A stretch of DNA of 64,000 nucleotides from an uncultured Oscillospiraceae bacterium (GCA_905234625.1 CAJOIC010000007.1:1-64000), one strand, 5' to 3'. Counted from the first letter of the stretch, positions 36,193-45,832 are shown. Made by a program: numbers and translations. The notes: generated from the sequence alone by a model not told the origin.

Positions 36193-36860
36193 ACGCCGAG
36201 AAGCTCCAGCGCCGCCCTGGCGGCGGCCTGCTCCGCTTCCTTCTTGCTCCGTCCCGTCCCGTCGGCAAAGGCCCCGTCGTGCAGGACCGCCCGGGCGGTG
36301 AAGGACTTGTTGTGGTCGGGTCCGCTCTCGCCGATGATGGAGTACCGCGGCGCGGCGCCGCCCTCCCGCTGGAGAAGCTCCTGGAGCTGGGTCTTATAAT
36401 CCGTGCGCACGGGGCGGCGACCCGCCTCCAGATCCTTCAGGATGCGCTCTTCGATGAAAGCCTCCGCTGGCTCCAGGCCACCGTCCAGAAAGATAGCGGC
36501 GATGATGGCCTCCACGGCGTCCGCCAGGATGGAGACTCTCTCCCGGCCGCCGTTGCACTCCTCGTTCCGGCCCAGGCGGATATACCGGCCCAGGTCCAGG
36601 GTCTTCGCCACGGCGTGAAGGCTCGTCTCGCAGACCAGCTCCGCCCGGAGGCGGGTCATCTCCCCCTCCGCCATGGCAGGGTACAGGCGGCAGATGTTTT
36701 TGGCCGCGCAGAAGCCCAGCACCGCGTCGCCCAGAAATTCCAGGCGCTCGTTGCTGCTAAGGCCCGCCCGCTCGTTGGCGTAGGAGGAGTGGGTCAGGGC
36801 GTTATCGAGATAGCGGCTGTCACGGAACCCGTAGCCCAGCCGCTTTTCAAGTTCTGTCAT
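36189..36860 (-). CDS. rnc: Ribonuclease III
   Basis: RNase III cleaves double-stranded RNA, including rRNA precursors. The 223-residue protein has the nuclease signature NERLEFLGDAVLG, the acidic ADAVEAIIAAIFLDGG, and a dsRNA-binding domain (DYKTQLQELLQREGGAAPRY, GRSKKEAEQAAARAALELL). The ATG at 36860 shares one base with the acpP stop (TGATG); the longer track ORF is a frame extension through acpP. Confidence 0.96.
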   Translation of the reverse strand: MTELEKRLGYGFRDSRYLDNALTHSSYANERAGLSSNERLEFLGDAVLGFCAAKNICRLYPAMAEGEMTRLRAELVCETSLHAVAKTLDLGRYIRLGRNEECNGGRERVSILADAVEAIIAAIFLDGGLEPAEAFIEERILKDLEAGRRPVRTDYKTQLQELLQREGGAAPRYSIIGESGPDHNKSFTARAVLHDGAFADGTGRSKKEAEQAAARAALELLGV

Positions 36861-37102
36861 CAGATGTCGGCGTGGGCGTTGACGTACTCCACCAGGTCGC
36901 CTACGGTGCGCATCTTTTTCAGGTCCTCCTCGGGGATCTCGCCCATGTTGAACGCGTCCTCCAGCTCCATGACGAGCTCCACCACGTCCAGGGAGTCGAT
37001 GCCCAGATCGTCCACGAAGGAAGTCTCCTCCGAGATCGCGTCCGGGGTCAGGTCGAACTGCTCGCACATCATCTCTACGATCTTGTCATACATAGCTTTC
37101 AT
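36860..37102 (-). CDS. acpP: Acyl carrier protein
   Basis: ACP carries growing acyl chains in type II fatty-acid synthesis. The 80-residue acidic protein has the phosphopantetheine site DLGIDSLDVVELVMELED, with Ser in DSL. It overlaps plsX by 4 nt, so acyl transfer and ACP synthesis are coupled. Confidence 0.98.
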   Translation of the reverse strand: MKAMYDKIVEMMCEQFDLTPDAISEETSFVDDLGIDSLDVVELVMELEDAFNMGEIPEEDLKKMRTVGDLVEYVNAHADI

Positions 37103-38127
37103 TCTCCTTCACTGGCAGAAATTTTCATATAGTCAATGTTCGCGGCGATGGCGCCGGCCACGTCCGCCTCGGCGCAGGCGATGGCCTGGCGAACGGCGTT
37201 ATAGATGGCTCTGGCGTCGGAGCTGCCGTGAGCTTTGATAACGGGCTTCGTGATGCCCAGCATGGCGGTGCCCCCCACCTCGGAGGGGTCCAGCATGGCC
37301 TTCATGCCCTTGAGGTCCTTTTTGACCGCCAGGGCCGCCAGCTTGTTTTTCGCGCTGGCATAGAACACGCCCTTGAGCTGGGAGAACATGAACTTCGCTG
37401 CGCCCTCCACGGTCTTGAGCATGACGTTCCCGGCAAAGCCGTCCGCCACGAGGACGTCCATCTTCCCCGTGAGCAGGTCGCTGCCCTCGGCGTTGCCGAC
37501 GAAGTTTATGCGTCCCTCATCCCCGGCGGCCTTCAGGAGCGCGAAGGCGGCTTTCTGCAGCTCGCCGCCCTTGGTGTCCTCCGTGCCCACGTTCAGAAGG
37601 GCCACCCGGGGCTTCTCGCAGCCCAGGATGCGCTCGGCGTAGAAGGAGCCCATGAACGCGAACTGGAGCAGATACTCCGGGGTGCAGTCGGCGGTGGCGC
37701 CGCAGTCGATGAGCACCACGCCCTTATGCCCGTTGGGCAGGACGGGTCCCATGGCCGCACGGCGGATGCCCTTGATGCGCTTGACAATGAGCGTCGCACC
37801 GGACAGCAGCGCGCCGGTGCTGCCGGCGGAGATCATAGCGTCTCCCTCGCCGTCGCGCACCATGCGCAGCGCCACCGCCATGGACGAATCCTTTTTCCGG
37901 CTGCAGGCGCGGGTGGGGTCGTCCTCCATGGTGACCGTTTCCTCCGCGTTCACCACGGAGATATTCGCAAGACCCTCTCCCCCGGCGGCGGCGAGGCAGG
38001 TCTTTACCTCGGCCTCCCGTCCCACCAGGACGATCTCGGCGTCAAATCCCTTCGCGGCGGTGACCGCTCCCTCTACGATGGCCTGGGGGGCGTTGTCCCC
38101 GCCCATGGCGTCCAGGATGATCTTCAT
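37099..38127 (-). CDS. plsX: Phosphate acyltransferase PlsX
   Basis: PlsX makes acyl-phosphate from acyl-ACP for phospholipid synthesis. The 342-residue protein begins MKIILDAMGGDNAPQAIVEGA and contains AMISAGSTGALLSGATLIVKRI and FVGNAEGSDLLTGKMDVLVADGFAGNV-type sequence. It overlaps trmFO by 4 nt. Confidence 0.97.
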   Translation of the reverse strand: MKIILDAMGGDNAPQAIVEGAVTAAKGFDAEIVLVGREAEVKTCLAAAGGEGLANISVVNAEETVTMEDDPTRACSRKKDSSMAVALRMVRDGEGDAMISAGSTGALLSGATLIVKRIKGIRRAAMGPVLPNGHKGVVLIDCGATADCTPEYLLQFAFMGSFYAERILGCEKPRVALLNVGTEDTKGGELQKAAFALLKAAGDEGRINFVGNAEGSDLLTGKMDVLVADGFAGNVMLKTVEGAAKFMFSQLKGVFYASAKNKLAALAVKKDLKGMKAMLDPSEVGGTAMLGITKPVIKAHGSSDARAIYNAVRQAIACAEADVAGAIAANIDYMKISASEGE

Positions 38128-39443
38128 ACGGCAAAATCCTCCCGCTTCACGATCTCGTCGATAACGGCGAGAGACCGCTCGGCGATCCTCGTGTTTTTCT
38201 CTCTCTTATTGCGGATGCGCTCGCCCAGGGGCTCGATGATGCCGAAGTTCACGTTCATCGGCTGGAAATCCCCGGTGACGGCGCCGTTTTCGATGTACAG
38301 CGCCAGCGCCCCGATGGCGGTCTGCCGCGGGAAGTCGATGGGCTCCCGGCCCTTCAGCCGCCGGGACAGCTCCAGCGCCGCCAGCATCCCGGAGGCGCAG
38401 GACTCCACATAGCCCTCCACCCCGGTCATCTGTCCGGCGAAGCACAGCCGTTCGTCCGAGCGCAGCCGGTAGTACCGGTCCAGCATCCTCGGAGAGTTCA
38501 GGAACGTGTTCCGGTGCATCTTCCCATAGCGGAGGTATTCCGCATTTTTCAGCGCGGGGATCATGCCGAACACCCGGCGCTGCTCCGGGAAGGTCAGGTG
38601 GGTCTGGAAGCCCACGAGATTGTACACCGAACCGTCGTCATTGTCCCGCCGGAGCTGGACCACGGCGTAATACGCCTCGTTCGTCTCGGGGTTCCGCAGG
38701 CCCACAGGCTTCAGGGGGCCGTACCGCAGGGTGTCCTCGCCCCGGCGGGCCATGACCTCCACGGGCATGCAGCCCTCGAAGACGCCTCCGTCCTCGAAGC
38801 CGTGGACCGCGGCCTGCTCGGCCTTGGCGAGCTCCGCCACGAAGGCCTGATACTCATCCTTATCCATGGGGCAGTTTATGTAATCCGCGGTACCTTTATT
38901 GTAGCGCGAGCCGAACCACGCCTTTGTCATGTCTATGCTGTCGAAGGCGATGAGGGGCGCGGCGGCGTCATAGAAGTGGAGGAAATCCTCCTCCGGACAC
39001 AGCTCCGCGATGGCGGGGATGAGCCCGTCGCTGGTGAGTGGGCCCGTGGCGACGATGCACGGTCCCTTGGGAAACTCTGTCAGCTCCCGCTCCACCACGG
39101 TGATATTGGGATGGGAGCGGATGGCGTCGGTGATGGTCTGAGCGAAAGCCACCCGGTCTACCGCCAGGGCGCCTCCCGCGGGGACCCGGTGACGCTCGGC
39201 GGACATCATCATGAGGCTCCCCAGACGCCGCAGCTCTTCCTTCAGAAGACCCACGGCGTTGGACAGATCGTCCCCCCGCAGGGAGTTGGAGCAGACCAGC
39301 TCCGAGAAGAGAGGGGAGGTATGAGCCGGGGTCATCCTGGCGGGCTTCATCTCATAGAGGGTGACCTCATGGCCCCGCTGAGCCAGCTGCCACGCCGCCT
39401 CGCTGCCCGCAAGCCCTGCGCCGACGACGGATACCGCCGCCAT
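38124..39443 (-). CDS. trmFO: Methylenetetrahydrofolate-tRNA-(uracil-54-C5)-methyltransferase
   Basis: TrmFO makes ribothymidine at position 54 of tRNA with folate and FAD. The 439-residue protein has the FAD motif VVGAGLAGSEAAWQLAQRG, ELVCSNSLRGDDL and FCFAGQMTGVEGY-like sequence (LCFAGQMTGVEGYVESCASG). Its start shares the last base of the topA stop. The topA-trmFO pair is typical of Firmicutes. Confidence 0.96.
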   Translation of the reverse strand: MAAVSVVGAGLAGSEAAWQLAQRGHEVTLYEMKPARMTPAHTSPLFSELVCSNSLRGDDLSNAVGLLKEELRRLGSLMMMSAERHRVPAGGALAVDRVAFAQTITDAIRSHPNITVVERELTEFPKGPCIVATGPLTSDGLIPAIAELCPEEDFLHFYDAAAPLIAFDSIDMTKAWFGSRYNKGTADYINCPMDKDEYQAFVAELAKAEQAAVHGFEDGGVFEGCMPVEVMARRGEDTLRYGPLKPVGLRNPETNEAYYAVVQLRRDNDDGSVYNLVGFQTHLTFPEQRRVFGMIPALKNAEYLRYGKMHRNTFLNSPRMLDRYYRLRSDERLCFAGQMTGVEGYVESCASGMLAALELSRRLKGREPIDFPRQTAIGALALYIENGAVTGDFQPMNVNFGIIEPLGERIRNKREKNTRIAERSLAVIDEIVKREDFAV

Positions 39444-41701
39444 TACGCCTTCGCCTCTTTCCTGGGGCGGCCGCGCTTGGCCTTGGGCTTCTCCTCCGCG
39501 GCCTTTTCCTCGCCGGAGGCGTCGTCGGTCTTTTTCTTCCAGGTGCGGTAGCCCCGCTTATCCTCCGGCAGGAAGTTGGCGCACTCGGTGTTGATGCAGA
39601 AGGGCTTGCGCTGGCCCTTGCCGGAGACCTTGAACATGGTCTTGCCGCAGGCGGGACACTCGTCCTTCACGGGCACGTCGAAGGTCCAGAAATCGCACTC
39701 CTTCCGGTCCTTCCCCTCCGGGCGCTTCTCCCCCACGGGACGGTTCTCGCAGACATAGTAGGGATGCCCGTTCCGGGAGGTGCGCTTGAGGATGCGTCCG
39801 CCGCAGCGAGGGCATTTGCCGGGCATCTCCACCACGATGGGCATGGTGAAGCTGCACTCGGGATAGCCCGGGCAGGCCAGGAAACGGCCGAACCGGCCGG
39901 ATTTGTAGACAAGATTCTTCCCGCAGTTGGGGCAGACCTCCGTGGACACCTCATCGGGCACCTTCAGATGGACCCCCTGGAGAGCCTCCTCGGCGTTGTC
40001 CAGGGAGGCGGAGAACCCGTCGTAGAAGTCGTGGAGGATCTTCTTCCAGTCCTCCTGCCCCTCCTCCACCTTATCGAGGGAGTCCTCCATCCGGGCGGTG
40101 AACTTAACGTCCACGATGTCCGGGAAGCGCTCCTCCATGAGTCCGTTCACGGTCTCACCCAGGGGGGTGGGACGGAGGTACTTCCCCTCCTTCACCACAT
40201 ATTCCCTGGCGGTGATGGTGCTGATGGTGGGGGCGTAGGTGCTGGGCCGCCCGATGCCCTTCTCCTCCATGGCCCGGATGAGGGTGGCCTCGGAATAGCG
40301 GGAGGGGGGCGTGGTGAAGTTCTGCTCCCGGTCCAGCTTCGACAGGGCGACGCTCTCGCCCTCCTTCAGCTCCGGAAGGGGCATCTTGCCCTTGCCGGGC
40401 TCCTCGCCCTCGGTGTCCTCCTCGTCGTCCTTATAGACGTCGGTATAGCCGGGGAAGTCGATCTCGGAGTGGTAGGCCCGGAAGATGTACCCGGCGCACT
40501 CGGAATCGATGGTCATGTTGTCGTAGACGGCGTTGGCCATCTGGCTGGCGGTGAAGCGGCCCCAGATCAGGCGGTACAGCCGGTACTGGTCCCCGGTGAG
40601 GCTCTTGCGCACCCGGTCCGGGGTCATGCTGGGGATGGAGGGGCGGATGGCCTCGTGGGCGTCCTGGGCGTTGGAGCCGGTCTTGTACCGGCGGGGCTTG
40701 CCGTAATAGTACTTGTCGCCATAGTGGGAGCGGATGAAGTCCCCCGCAGCGGCCAGCGCGTCCTCGGACAGCCGCAGGGAGTCGGTACGCATGTAGGTGA
40801 TGAGACCCACGGTGCCCTCGCCCTCGATGTCCACGCCCTCATACAGCTGCTGGGCGATGCTCATGGTGCGCCGGGGGGTCATGCCCAGGCGCCGGGATGC
40901 CTCCTGCTGCAGGGTGGAGGTGATGAAGGGCGGGGACGGGCTGCGCTGCTTCTTGCCGTGCTTCACGGACTGGATGCGGAAGGTCTTGTCCCCCTCCACG
41001 GCCTTGCAGACGGCCTCCACCTCGGCCTCGGAGTGGAGCTCCTGCTTCTTCTCCGTGGTACCGTAGAAGCTGGCCCGGAAAGTCTCTCCCGTAGCGGCGG
41101 CCAGGGTGGCGTAGAGGTACCAGTACTCCTCCGGCACGAAGGAGCGGATCTCGTTCTCCCGGTCGATGACCATGCGGGTGGCCACGGACTGGACCCGTCC
41201 GGCGGAGAGGCCCTTGCGGATCTTGCGCCAGAGCAGCGGGCTGAGCTTATAGCCCACGATGCGGTCCAGGACGCGCCGGGCCTGCTGGGCGTCCACCAGG
41301 TCCCGGTCGATGTCCCGGGGGTTCCGGATGCTGTCCTGGACGACTTTTTTCGTGATCTCGTTGAAGGTGACGCGCCGGGCCTTGTCGTCCGGCAGGTCCA
41401 GAAGCTCCTTCAGATGCCAGGAAATGGCCTCGCCCTCCCGGTCAGGGTCCGTCGCGAGATAGACGGTGTTCGCCTTCTTCGCGGACTTGCGCAGATCGTC
41501 GATGACGTCCTCCCGGCCCTTCACGGGCTGGTAATCCGGGGTGAAATCGTGCTCGATGTCCACGCCCAGGGTGTTGGTGGGCAGGTCCCGGAGATGGCCC
41601 ATGGAGGCCACCACGCGGAAATCCCCGCCGAGATATTTTTCAATGGTCCTTGCTTTCGCGGGAGACTCCACGATCACAAGCTCGCTTTTCGCTTTCGCCA
41701 T
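39443..41701 (-). CDS. topA: DNA topoisomerase I
   Basis: This type IA topoisomerase relaxes negative supercoils. The 752-residue protein has TOPRIM (VIVESPAKARTIEKYLG, ATDPDREGEAISWHL), the active-site Tyr in LITYMRTDSLRLS, and three C-terminal zinc-finger units beginning CPNCGKN, CPRCGGR and CPACGKT. The tail is Lys/Glu/Ala-rich. Confidence 0.98.
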   Translation of the reverse strand: MAKAKSELVIVESPAKARTIEKYLGGDFRVVASMGHLRDLPTNTLGVDIEHDFTPDYQPVKGREDVIDDLRKSAKKANTVYLATDPDREGEAISWHLKELLDLPDDKARRVTFNEITKKVVQDSIRNPRDIDRDLVDAQQARRVLDRIVGYKLSPLLWRKIRKGLSAGRVQSVATRMVIDRENEIRSFVPEEYWYLYATLAAATGETFRASFYGTTEKKQELHSEAEVEAVCKAVEGDKTFRIQSVKHGKKQRSPSPPFITSTLQQEASRRLGMTPRRTMSIAQQLYEGVDIEGEGTVGLITYMRTDSLRLSEDALAAAGDFIRSHYGDKYYYGKPRRYKTGSNAQDAHEAIRPSIPSMTPDRVRKSLTGDQYRLYRLIWGRFTASQMANAVYDNMTIDSECAGYIFRAYHSEIDFPGYTDVYKDDEEDTEGEEPGKGKMPLPELKEGESVALSKLDREQNFTTPPSRYSEATLIRAMEEKGIGRPSTYAPTISTITAREYVVKEGKYLRPTPLGETVNGLMEERFPDIVDVKFTARMEDSLDKVEEGQEDWKKILHDFYDGFSASLDNAEEALQGVHLKVPDEVSTEVCPNCGKNLVYKSGRFGRFLACPGYPECSFTMPIVVEMPGKCPRCGGRILKRTSRNGHPYYVCENRPVGEKRPEGKDRKECDFWTFDVPVKDECPACGKTMFKVSGKGQRKPFCINTECANFLPEDKRGYRTWKKKTDDASGEEKAAEEKPKAKRGRPRKEAKA

Positions 41702-41716
41702 AATGCAACCTCTGCC

Positions 41717-42837
41717 TTATAGTTTCCTTGTATAGCGTTTCCCGGCGCTCTGGGTGACATACCCCGCCACCTGGAGCATCGTCAGCGCCGCGAGAGCCTC
41801 CGGCGCGGAGAGCCCCGTGGCCTCGATGAGATCGTCGGCGTGCATGTCCGGTCGGTCCATCGCCTCCAGGATCCGCCGCTGGGGATCGGGAAGACCCGCC
41901 AGCTTCTCCGTGTCAATATAAACTATGTCCCTGGGCTTGTCAATCTCTTTTTTAATAGGTGTGGGCGGGGTATTTTGCGGTTTCAGGTCGAAATCGTCCC
42001 CATAACGCTCCAGGATGTCCCGCCCGGAGGCCACCGTCACCGCGCCAAGCCGCGTCAGGGCGATATACCCGTCGGCGTTGGGCCCATCCGCGGCGGTGGG
42101 GACGGCGAACACGTCTCTCCCCTGCTCCAGGGCCCGGTCCACCGTCACCCGTGAGCCGCTGCGCTCCGGCGCCTCCGCCACGGCCACCCCCAGAGACAGG
42201 CCGGAGATGATCCGATTCCGGGCCTTGAAATCCCCGGAAAACGTCCGTATGCCGGGACCGTGCTCGCTGACGAGCGCGCCCCGGACCGCCAGCTCCCGGA
42301 AGAGCCAGCGGTTCTTGGCGGGATATACCACGTCGATGGCGGTGCCGAGAACGCCCACCACCGTGCCGTTTTCCCGGAGCGCCGCCTCCATGGCGGCGCC
42401 GTCGCAGCCCTCCGCGAGACCGGACACCAGAACGGCGCCGGACCGGGCCAGGTCCCCGCCCAGCCTCGCCGACATGCGCAGGCCGTAGGGTGTGGCCTTC
42501 CGGGTCCCCACCACGGCCACCGTCGCCCGGCGATCCACCTCCGGGAGCCTGCCCAGCACATACAGCACCACCGGCGGGTCCGGGATGGACCGCAGCCGCT
42601 CGGGATGACGCCGACGTTCTTCTCCGCGCACTCCCCCAGGACCCGCTGGGCCTCCTCAAGGCTCTTGTCCATGAGGCGCCTGATCTCCCCGGGGGTGGCT
42701 CCGGCGTTCTCGAACTCCGGACGTCCGGCGTGATACACCGCCTCGGGACCGCCCAGCTCATAGAGAAGATGTCCCTTCAGAAGGGGCGGCACGTTCCGCA
42801 CGCAGGACAGCCACGCCCAGTACTTCAGATCACTCAT
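41717..42837 (-). pseudogene. dprA: DNA-processing protein DprA, frameshifted
   Basis: DprA loads RecA on incoming single-stranded DNA during transformation. The N-terminal part (ORF from 42837) runs to AEKNVGVI; the frame is lost at about 42595-42615 and the Rossmann domain continues in ORF 41717-42631 with PERLRSIPDPPVVLYVLG, VGTRKATPYGLRMS, VSGLAEGCDGAAMEAAL and EHGPG. A C-terminal winged helix follows (DDLIEATGLSAPEALAALTML). Compared with the family, a few residues at the junction are also missing, so a small deletion that shifts frame is possible. It follows the TrmH-type gene by 1 nt and precedes topA. Confidence 0.85.
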
Positions 42838-42838
42838 A

Positions 42839-43567
42839 TCAGCGCACCATCTCCCACATGACCACCGCCGCCGCCACCCCCGCGTTCAGGGACTCCGCCT
42901 GAGGCCGCATGGGGATGACAGCCGTACCGGCGCACAGGGCCAAAAGCTCCGGGGTCAGTCCCTTGCCCTCGTTCCCCACCGCCACGGCAAGGCCCGTCTT
43001 CGGCAGGTCGCGGATGTCCGCCGCATCGGTGCGGAGGGCCGCGCCATACAGAGGCAGCGTACCCAGGAGTCCGGGCAGCTCCGCGGGGCCGGACGCCCGT
43101 GCCGCAGGCTGGCGAAAGACCGCGCCCATGGAGGCCCGGACGGTCTTGGGGTTATAGGGGTCGGCGCAGGCGCCGCACAGCACCACCAGGTCCATGCCGA
43201 AGGCGTCCGCCGTGCGCAGGACCGTGCCCACGTTCCCCGGGTCCTGGACGTTCTCCAGGACGATGACCCGCGCCAGGCTCTCCGGGGCGGGGAGCTGCCG
43301 CATCCGCACGGAGAACACGGGACCGGAGCTGTTCTGCAGGGGCGTCACCGCCCGGAGGATCTCCGGCGTCACCAGTCGAAAGGGCAGCCCCTCCAGCGGC
43401 TCCGCGGTCAGGACGCAGGTCACCTCCGCGCCGGAGGCAACAGCCTCCGACAGGAGCTTGTCCCCCGCGCCGACGAACTCTCCCTCCCGCTGACGGGCCT
43501 TTCCGTCGGAGGCCAGGGCGATGAACCGCTTCACGATATCGTTTTGTCGGGATCGGATGATCTCCAT
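42839..43567 (-). CDS. TrmH/SpoU family RNA 2'-O-methyltransferase
   Basis: This 242-residue SpoU methylase should modify rRNA or tRNA ribose using SAM. Motifs are VLENVQDPGNVGTVLRTADAFG, VRASMGAVFRQP and VAVGNEGKGLTPELLALC ... IPMRPQAESLNAGVAAAVVMWE, the trefoil-knot signature. The N-terminal part resembles the substrate-binding domain of 23S rRNA enzymes. The start at MEIIRSRQ is chosen by family; its ribosome binding site is weak. It is the first gene of the long operon through topA to leuS. Confidence 0.9.
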   Translation of the reverse strand: MEIIRSRQNDIVKRFIALASDGKARQREGEFVGAGDKLLSEAVASGAEVTCVLTAEPLEGLPFRLVTPEILRAVTPLQNSSGPVFSVRMRQLPAPESLARVIVLENVQDPGNVGTVLRTADAFGMDLVVLCGACADPYNPKTVRASMGAVFRQPAARASGPAELPGLLGTLPLYGAALRTDAADIRDLPKTGLAVAVGNEGKGLTPELLALCAGTAVIPMRPQAESLNAGVAAAVVMWEMVR

Positions 43568-43656
43568 GCCACACACACCATCATTTCCAAAATACATTAT
43601 AAAATAACCACGATTCTCCCTCGCCGTCAATCCTTTTTTAATCCGCGCCGCCGCCG

Positions 43657-43685
43657 TTGCATTATATTCACCGTTTTGCTATAAT
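43657..43685 (+). promoter_or_regulatory. Promoter of the OYE-type gene
   Basis: TTGCAT, 17 nt and TATAAT form a good sigma-A promoter. The leader of about 65 nt has a GCCGCC-TTCC-GGCGGC stem just before the ribosome binding site. Confidence 0.8.
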
Positions 43686-43756
43686 AAATCGAAAGCACAG
43701 GAGAATGTGATCTCACAACTAAACGGCCGCCTTCCGGCGGCGGAACGGAGTTTGCC

Positions 43757-45784
43757 ATGGCGAGATACGACGCGCTTTTATCCCCTATCCGGGTAGGAGA
43801 TATCATCCTCAAGAACCGTATGATGTCCTCCGCCTCCACGCCCCACTTCCTCCAGGGACGGGAGCTCTGGCCCACGGAGAAGATCATCGGCCACTTTGCC
43901 GCCCGGGCGCGCAGCGGCGCTGCCGCCATCACCATCAACCATCTGCACTGCGACGATATGAAGATGCCCGGCCGCACCATCGACGATCCCCCCGCCCACT
44001 TCAACATGTACGAGCTGGACGACGCCACCTGCCAGAACTATATGTGCCAGCTCATCGACGCCGTCCATTGCTACAACAGCAAGGTCACGGGCTATATCAT
44101 GGCTCCCGTGGACAAGTCTCTGGGGCCCCAGCTTCCCCCCGCGCCCATCGGCGGACAGTTCGCGCCGCCCCCTCCCCCGCCCGATCAGCCCCACAACGCC
44201 GAGGACGACGGACCTCCCGCCGTGGACGTGAACAAGATCGACCGGGCCTGGATGGACGCCTTTATCGCGGACTATGTCCAGCAGGCAAGGGACCTGAAGA
44301 CCCTGGGCTTCGACATCGTCAGCATCTACGCCTGCTACCGCAACCAGCCCATGAGCCGCATGTTCAGCCCCATCACGAACCATCGCACGGACGAGTACGG
44401 CGGCTGCCTCGAAAACCGCGCCCGGTTCACCGTCGAGCTCCTCACCGCCCTGCGGAAGGCCCTGGGCAGGGGCTTCCCCATCGAGCTGGTGTTCTCCGTA
44501 TGCGAGCCGGAGGGAGGCTACTCCACGGACGACTGCATCGAATTCGCCCGGCTCTGCGACGGGCTCGTCGATATCCTGCACCTTCGCGGCGGCGAGATGG
44601 ACCCCCAGCACTGCCTGGGCTTCACCTCCCCGGAGGACGTGCCGGAGCCCTATCTCGAGGATATGGCGAAGGTGACGCGGGGCGTCCGCGCCGCAGGCCT
44701 CCATATGGTCGTGGGCGTCAGCTCCGGCATGTTCGACATCGGAAACGCCGACGCCGCCGTCCGCGAGGGCAAGGCGGACCTGGTCTATATGGCCCGCAGC
44801 TGGATCTCCAACCCCAACTACGGCGACCTGGTCTATGAGGGCCGGGGGGAGGACATCGTCCCCTGCGTCCGCTGCAATAAGTGCCACGTCCCCTCCGGAC
44901 GGGAGATGTTCCGCACCATGTGCACCGTGAACCCCCTCATGGGCATGGAGGACCGGCTCTATAAAATGTACCCGGCGGAGGTCCCCAGCCGCAAGGTGGC
45001 CGTGGTGGGCGGAGGTCCCGCAGGTATGGAATTTGCGAAGATCGCCCGGCAGCGGGGACATTCCGTCACCCTGTACGAGGCCTCCGACGCCCTGGGCGGC
45101 ATGGTCAAGCACGCGGATTACGCCGGCTTCAAGTGGCCCCTGCGCCGGTTCAAGGACTACCTGGTCGGCCAGATGGACAAGCTGGGGGTAGACGTGCGGC
45201 TGAACACCCGCGCCACGAAGGAGATGCTCCTGGCGGAGGGCTACGACATGGTGGCCGTGGCCGTGGGCGCCCATCCCATCGCCCCACCCTTCCCCGGGAA
45301 GGACCTGCCCAACGTCCACTACGGCATGACCTGCTACGGGCATCAGGACGAGCTGGGGGACACCGTGGCCGTCATCGGCGGCGGCGAGATCGGCGTGGAG
45401 ACCGCGCTCTGGCTCAATGAGCTCGGCAAGCGCACCATCGTCCTGGAGATGCTCCCGGAGCTCATCCTGGACGCGCCTCACGCCCACTACAAGAACATGG
45501 TCCACAACTACTGGCTGCGCCAGCCCCTGTTCGAGAGCATCACCGGCGTGCGCTGCACGGAGATCCTGCCCGACGGCGTGAAGTACATCGACCGGGACGG
45601 CGTCGAGAAGAAGGTCGTCTCCGACAGCGTCCTGCTCTGCGCCGGCGCCGCCAGCAACACCGACATCGCGGAGTCCCTCATCGGCGCCGCGCCCCAGATG
45701 GCGTTCATCGGAGACGTGAACAAATTCGGAAACGTCCAGAAGGCCGTCCGCGAGGGCTTCGCCGCCGCCATGAACATCAAATAA
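43757..45784 (+). CDS. NADH:flavin oxidoreductase, OYE / 2,4-dienoyl-CoA reductase type
   Basis: This 675-residue protein has the three-part layout of 2,4-dienoyl-CoA reductase and BaiCD/BaiH: an FMN barrel (1-365), a [4Fe-4S] segment and an FAD/NAD domain (VAVVGGGPAGMEFAKIA from about 413; VAVIGGGEIGVETALWL). Cluster cysteines are 370, 373, 376 and 389, a C-x2-C-x2-C-x12-C spacing instead of C-x2-C-x3-C-x11-C. The barrel segment that usually holds the active-site Tyr or His reads YACYRNQPM. A Pro-rich insert (about 125-155) is unusual. It probably reduces an activated double bond; the substrate is unknown. It is monocistronic. Confidence 0.88.
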   Translation: MARYDALLSPIRVGDIILKNRMMSSASTPHFLQGRELWPTEKIIGHFAARARSGAAAITINHLHCDDMKMPGRTIDDPPAHFNMYELDDATCQNYMCQLIDAVHCYNSKVTGYIMAPVDKSLGPQLPPAPIGGQFAPPPPPPDQPHNAEDDGPPAVDVNKIDRAWMDAFIADYVQQARDLKTLGFDIVSIYACYRNQPMSRMFSPITNHRTDEYGGCLENRARFTVELLTALRKALGRGFPIELVFSVCEPEGGYSTDDCIEFARLCDGLVDILHLRGGEMDPQHCLGFTSPEDVPEPYLEDMAKVTRGVRAAGLHMVVGVSSGMFDIGNADAAVREGKADLVYMARSWISNPNYGDLVYEGRGEDIVPCVRCNKCHVPSGREMFRTMCTVNPLMGMEDRLYKMYPAEVPSRKVAVVGGGPAGMEFAKIARQRGHSVTLYEASDALGGMVKHADYAGFKWPLRRFKDYLVGQMDKLGVDVRLNTRATKEMLLAEGYDMVAVAVGAHPIAPPFPGKDLPNVHYGMTCYGHQDELGDTVAVIGGGEIGVETALWLNELGKRTIVLEMLPELILDAPHAHYKNMVHNYWLRQPLFESITGVRCTEILPDGVKYIDRDGVEKKVVSDSVLLCAGAASNTDIAESLIGAAPQMAFIGDVNKFGNVQKAVREGFAAAMNIK

Positions 45785-45798
45785 CGGCACACGCTGAA

Positions 45799-45832
45799 AA
45801 TATCCCCGGAAGCCGAGGCTTCCGGGGATATT
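45799..45832. terminator. Bidirectional terminator
   Basis: A 16-bp perfect stem, AATATCCCCGGAAGCC with GGCTTCCGGGGATATT, has a 2-nt loop as written and T-rich sequence on the plus-strand side and T residues on the other. It lies between convergent genes. Confidence 0.9.

Noticed and set aside
41717-42837. Two separate genes in place of dprA
   Set aside because: The two ORFs hold consecutive parts of one DprA protein, so one frameshifted gene is the simpler reading.
43778-45790. 670-residue minus-strand ORF
   Set aside because: Shadow of the flavin oxidoreductase gene, whose motifs are clear.
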